A DNA stretch of 8,208 bases from Flammeovirgaceae bacterium (GTDB lineage: Bacteria > Bacteroidota > Bacteroidia > Cytophagales > Cyclobacteriaceae): positions 1 to 8,208 of the forward strand of contig CANGUI010000074.1 of NCBI GenBank assembly GCA_947457025.1, given 5' to 3'. A program made the translations under genes and the position numbers. The notes under the pieces were generated by a model, which saw only the letters and a program-made list of their open reading frames with translations, did not search any database and was not told the origin of the DNA. Below are positions 7,300 through 8,208 of this stretch, in pieces. Each line of letters starts with the position of its first letter. The first letter of the stretch is position 1.

Positions 7300-7336
7300 G
7301 CATTTTACACCACTTTACACCACTTTCATCCACTTT
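7300..7336 (-). promoter_or_regulatory. Putative MraZ operator: AAAGTGG direct repeats at 10-bp period
   Basis: Reading the minus strand, AAAGTGG occurs at 7336-7330, 7326-7320 and 7316-7310, each followed by three spacer bases (ATG, TGT, TGT), with a degenerate fourth copy AAAATGC at 7306-7300. The period is exactly 10 bp, one helical turn, so all cores face the same side of the DNA. MraZ of E. coli is known to bind TGGG-type repeats with the same 10-bp period, and the Mycoplasma protein binds AAAGTG-type repeats, so this array fits both in spacing and in core. It abuts the -7 element and covers the -33 region. MraZ binding is inferred. Confidence 0.8.
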
Positions 7337-7625
7337 TTTACAAAAAATGGTTTTTTTTGACCGTTTTCAACACCCTTAAGGGAAAACCGCAACCTGTCAC
7401 CGTCCCTCCTGGCTCCCATGGATGGATACTTTTACAGGCTCTGCCTGCGGGTTTGTTCATCTTTCACAGTTTGAGAAAAAATGAGTTCTCAGCTCCTTAG
7501 ACAAATTCCAGAGCCGTGTGGCAAACGGGTGCCGAACGCGACAGACGAGATCGATCGCCCAACCTTTTATCACGCTAGGCTATACTTCTTTGCTGAGGTA
7601 ATGATCTCTGGAAGTCTACTTTTGA

Positions 7626-7844
7626 TGGAGGAAAGTCAGCAGTACCTGTAGCTTATCCCGAAATAACCCATTACTTCTTAGACGATCATCTCAAGACTAT
7701 GCCACGCAGACACCAACCGGGAAAACACCGCGGTGGTCCAATGAAGCGGACACTCCACGAAAAAAGTTCTCTGCTTATGGTTTCTATACGGCTATTCGGA
7801 AATTGGGTGGTTCAAAAAAAGCTATTCAAATTCACAAGCAATAA
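7626..7844 (+). pseudogene. Possible decayed coding fragment (no start codon)
   Basis: This plus-strand frame is open for 72 codons between a TGA (7623-7625) and a TAA (7842-7844), without an ATG. Its second half reads GKTPRWSNEADTPRKKFSAY and then GFYTAIRKLGGSKKAIQIHK, which looks more like a real basic protein end than the overlapping ATG-started frame at 7699-7959. It has no promoter or start that I can see. It may be the tail of a broken gene or a chance frame; I do not recognise a family. Confidence 0.15.
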
Positions 7845-7915
7845 ATCTACTAAGTCGCAAAGTCCCCGAGAAAGTAACGGCTTAATTATGTGGTGCTCAG
7901 TCGTTTTCCTTTCTC

Positions 7916-7937
7916 AAAAAAGAAACCTTGTTCAAGG
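7916..7937 (-). terminator. Weak terminator-like hairpin with T tract, minus strand
   Basis: On the minus strand CCTTG-AA-CAAGG forms a 5-bp stem with a two-base loop and is followed directly by TTTCTTTTTT. The stem is short and the loop is too tight for a standard terminator, so this is only a candidate. If real, it would end a transcript entering from the right and separate it from the mraZ promoter. Confidence 0.2.
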
Positions 7938-8079
7938 AGTTTTACCCATGATCAGGTAACGGGTTCTGACACAACGAATGAACTAGTAATCGGGACATTT
8001 TCCGATAGCGATAGTGCTAACTATATAATGAGTAGCACGAACAAACGTTAAAGATAACCTTTCATTATTGTCCGACTAA

Positions 8080-8182
8080 AATAGCCCTAAAAAGCCAGAG
8101 TTTCATTGGAGGAATTGACAAAAAATTGTGCTCTGATTTGAAGGGGTAGCTGGCCTCAGGCAACGATCAGCGGCGGGCTATT
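8080..8182. repeat. Inverted repeat pair AATAGCCC / GGGCTATT
   Basis: AATAGCCC (8080-8087) and its exact complement GGGCTATT (8175-8182) lie about 87 nt apart. Allowing a three-base gap, the match extends to TAAAA on the outer side. The left copy is part of a stretch reading TTGTCCGACTAAAATAG, which has the look of an insertion-sequence end, but there is no transposase in the window. Chance is not excluded for 8 bp. Confidence 0.25.
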
Positions 8183-8207
8183 ACTTTTACGCCAGGTAGC
8201 GTAAGTA
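8182..8207. repeat. Hairpin-forming inverted repeat TTACGC / GCGTAA
   Basis: TTACGC (8187-8192) and GCGTAA (8199-8204) pair perfectly around the loop CAGGTA. The stem extends by TAC (8182-8184) with GTA (8205-8207) across a two-base TT bulge. It lies at the very end of the window, so its context is unknown. No T tract follows within view. Confidence 0.3.
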
Positions 8208-8208
8208 T

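Larger units (their letters stand above)
7337..8208. other. Region without a supportable gene upstream of the dcw operon
   Basis: About 870 nt hold no gene I can defend. The longest ATG frame (plus strand, 7699-7959, 86 codons) has no recognisable motif and competes with another open frame (7626-7844). Visible structures are small: CAGGC/GCCTG (7435-7447), TGAGAA/TTCTCA (7472-7491), the palindrome CACCGCGGTG (7726-7735), CCTTG/CAAGG (7926-7937), AATAGCCC/GGGCTATT (8080-8182) and TTACGC/GCGTAA (8187-8204). I saw no tRNA, rRNA or complete mobile element. The stretch just ahead of the operator (7341-7365) is rich in A and T tracts, which may act as an upstream promoter element. Long intergenic DNA or a decayed gene are both possible. 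Confidence 0.5.

Noticed and set aside
7341..7358. A and T tracts forming an AAAAAA/TTTTTT hairpin, considered as a terminator
   Set aside because: The stem would be A-T only and very weak. An AT-rich upstream promoter region is a simpler reading.
7435..7447. CAGGC/GCCTG hairpin considered as a terminator
   Set aside because: It is only a 5-bp stem with no T tract after it on either strand.
7627..7637. GGAGGAAAGTC, reminiscent of the conserved GAGGAAAGTC of bacterial RNase P RNA
   Set aside because: The bases that should follow, and the other conserved RNase P blocks at proper distances, are missing.
7699..7959. 86-codon plus-strand ORF starting MPRRHQPGKHRGG
   Set aside because: It has no known motif, no upstream ribosome site or promoter, and a composition that looks random. 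A competing frame in the same place is at least as protein-like.

Overview
The window carries the front half of a division and cell wall (dcw) cluster from a Bacteroidetes bacterium, most likely of the Cytophagales type. The lineage call is an inference from gene order, protein style and promoter form; no rRNA or other marker is present. Supporting points are an FtsL-like protein of the Bacteroidetes type between rsmH and ftsI, a PBP with one C-terminal PASTA domain, a long MraY of 408 residues, and a TAnnTTTG promoter element ahead of mraZ. All confident genes lie on the minus strand and read from right to left: mraZ, an unrecognised ORF, rsmH, ftsL-like, ftsI, murE, mraY and the start of murD, which runs off the left edge.

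The genes are tightly packed. mraY/murD and ftsI/murE overlap by ATGA. ftsL/ftsI overlap by 11 nt. rsmH/ftsL and murE/mraY are each 3 nt apart. This fits one co-transcribed and translationally coupled operon. MraZ is the putative autoregulator and RsmH methylates 16S rRNA. The FtsL-like protein and the FtsI transpeptidase belong to the septal machinery. MurE, MraY and MurD make the lipid-linked peptidoglycan precursor; MurE carries the DNPR motif that predicts meso-diaminopimelate peptidoglycan.

Ahead of mraZ is a clear regulatory region: three perfect AAAGTGG units and one degenerate unit, spaced exactly 10 bp apart, sit directly upstream of a TATGTTTG -7 element. This looks like the MraZ operator. 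The one irregular point inside the operon is the 464-nt gap between mraZ and rsmH, which holds an uncharacterised ORF with an unclear start.

The right end, about 7337-8208, has no gene I can support. It contains several small inverted repeats and conflicting short open frames and may be intergenic or a decayed mobile or gene remnant. I found no CRISPR array, tRNA, rRNA, intact insertion sequence or convincing new system.
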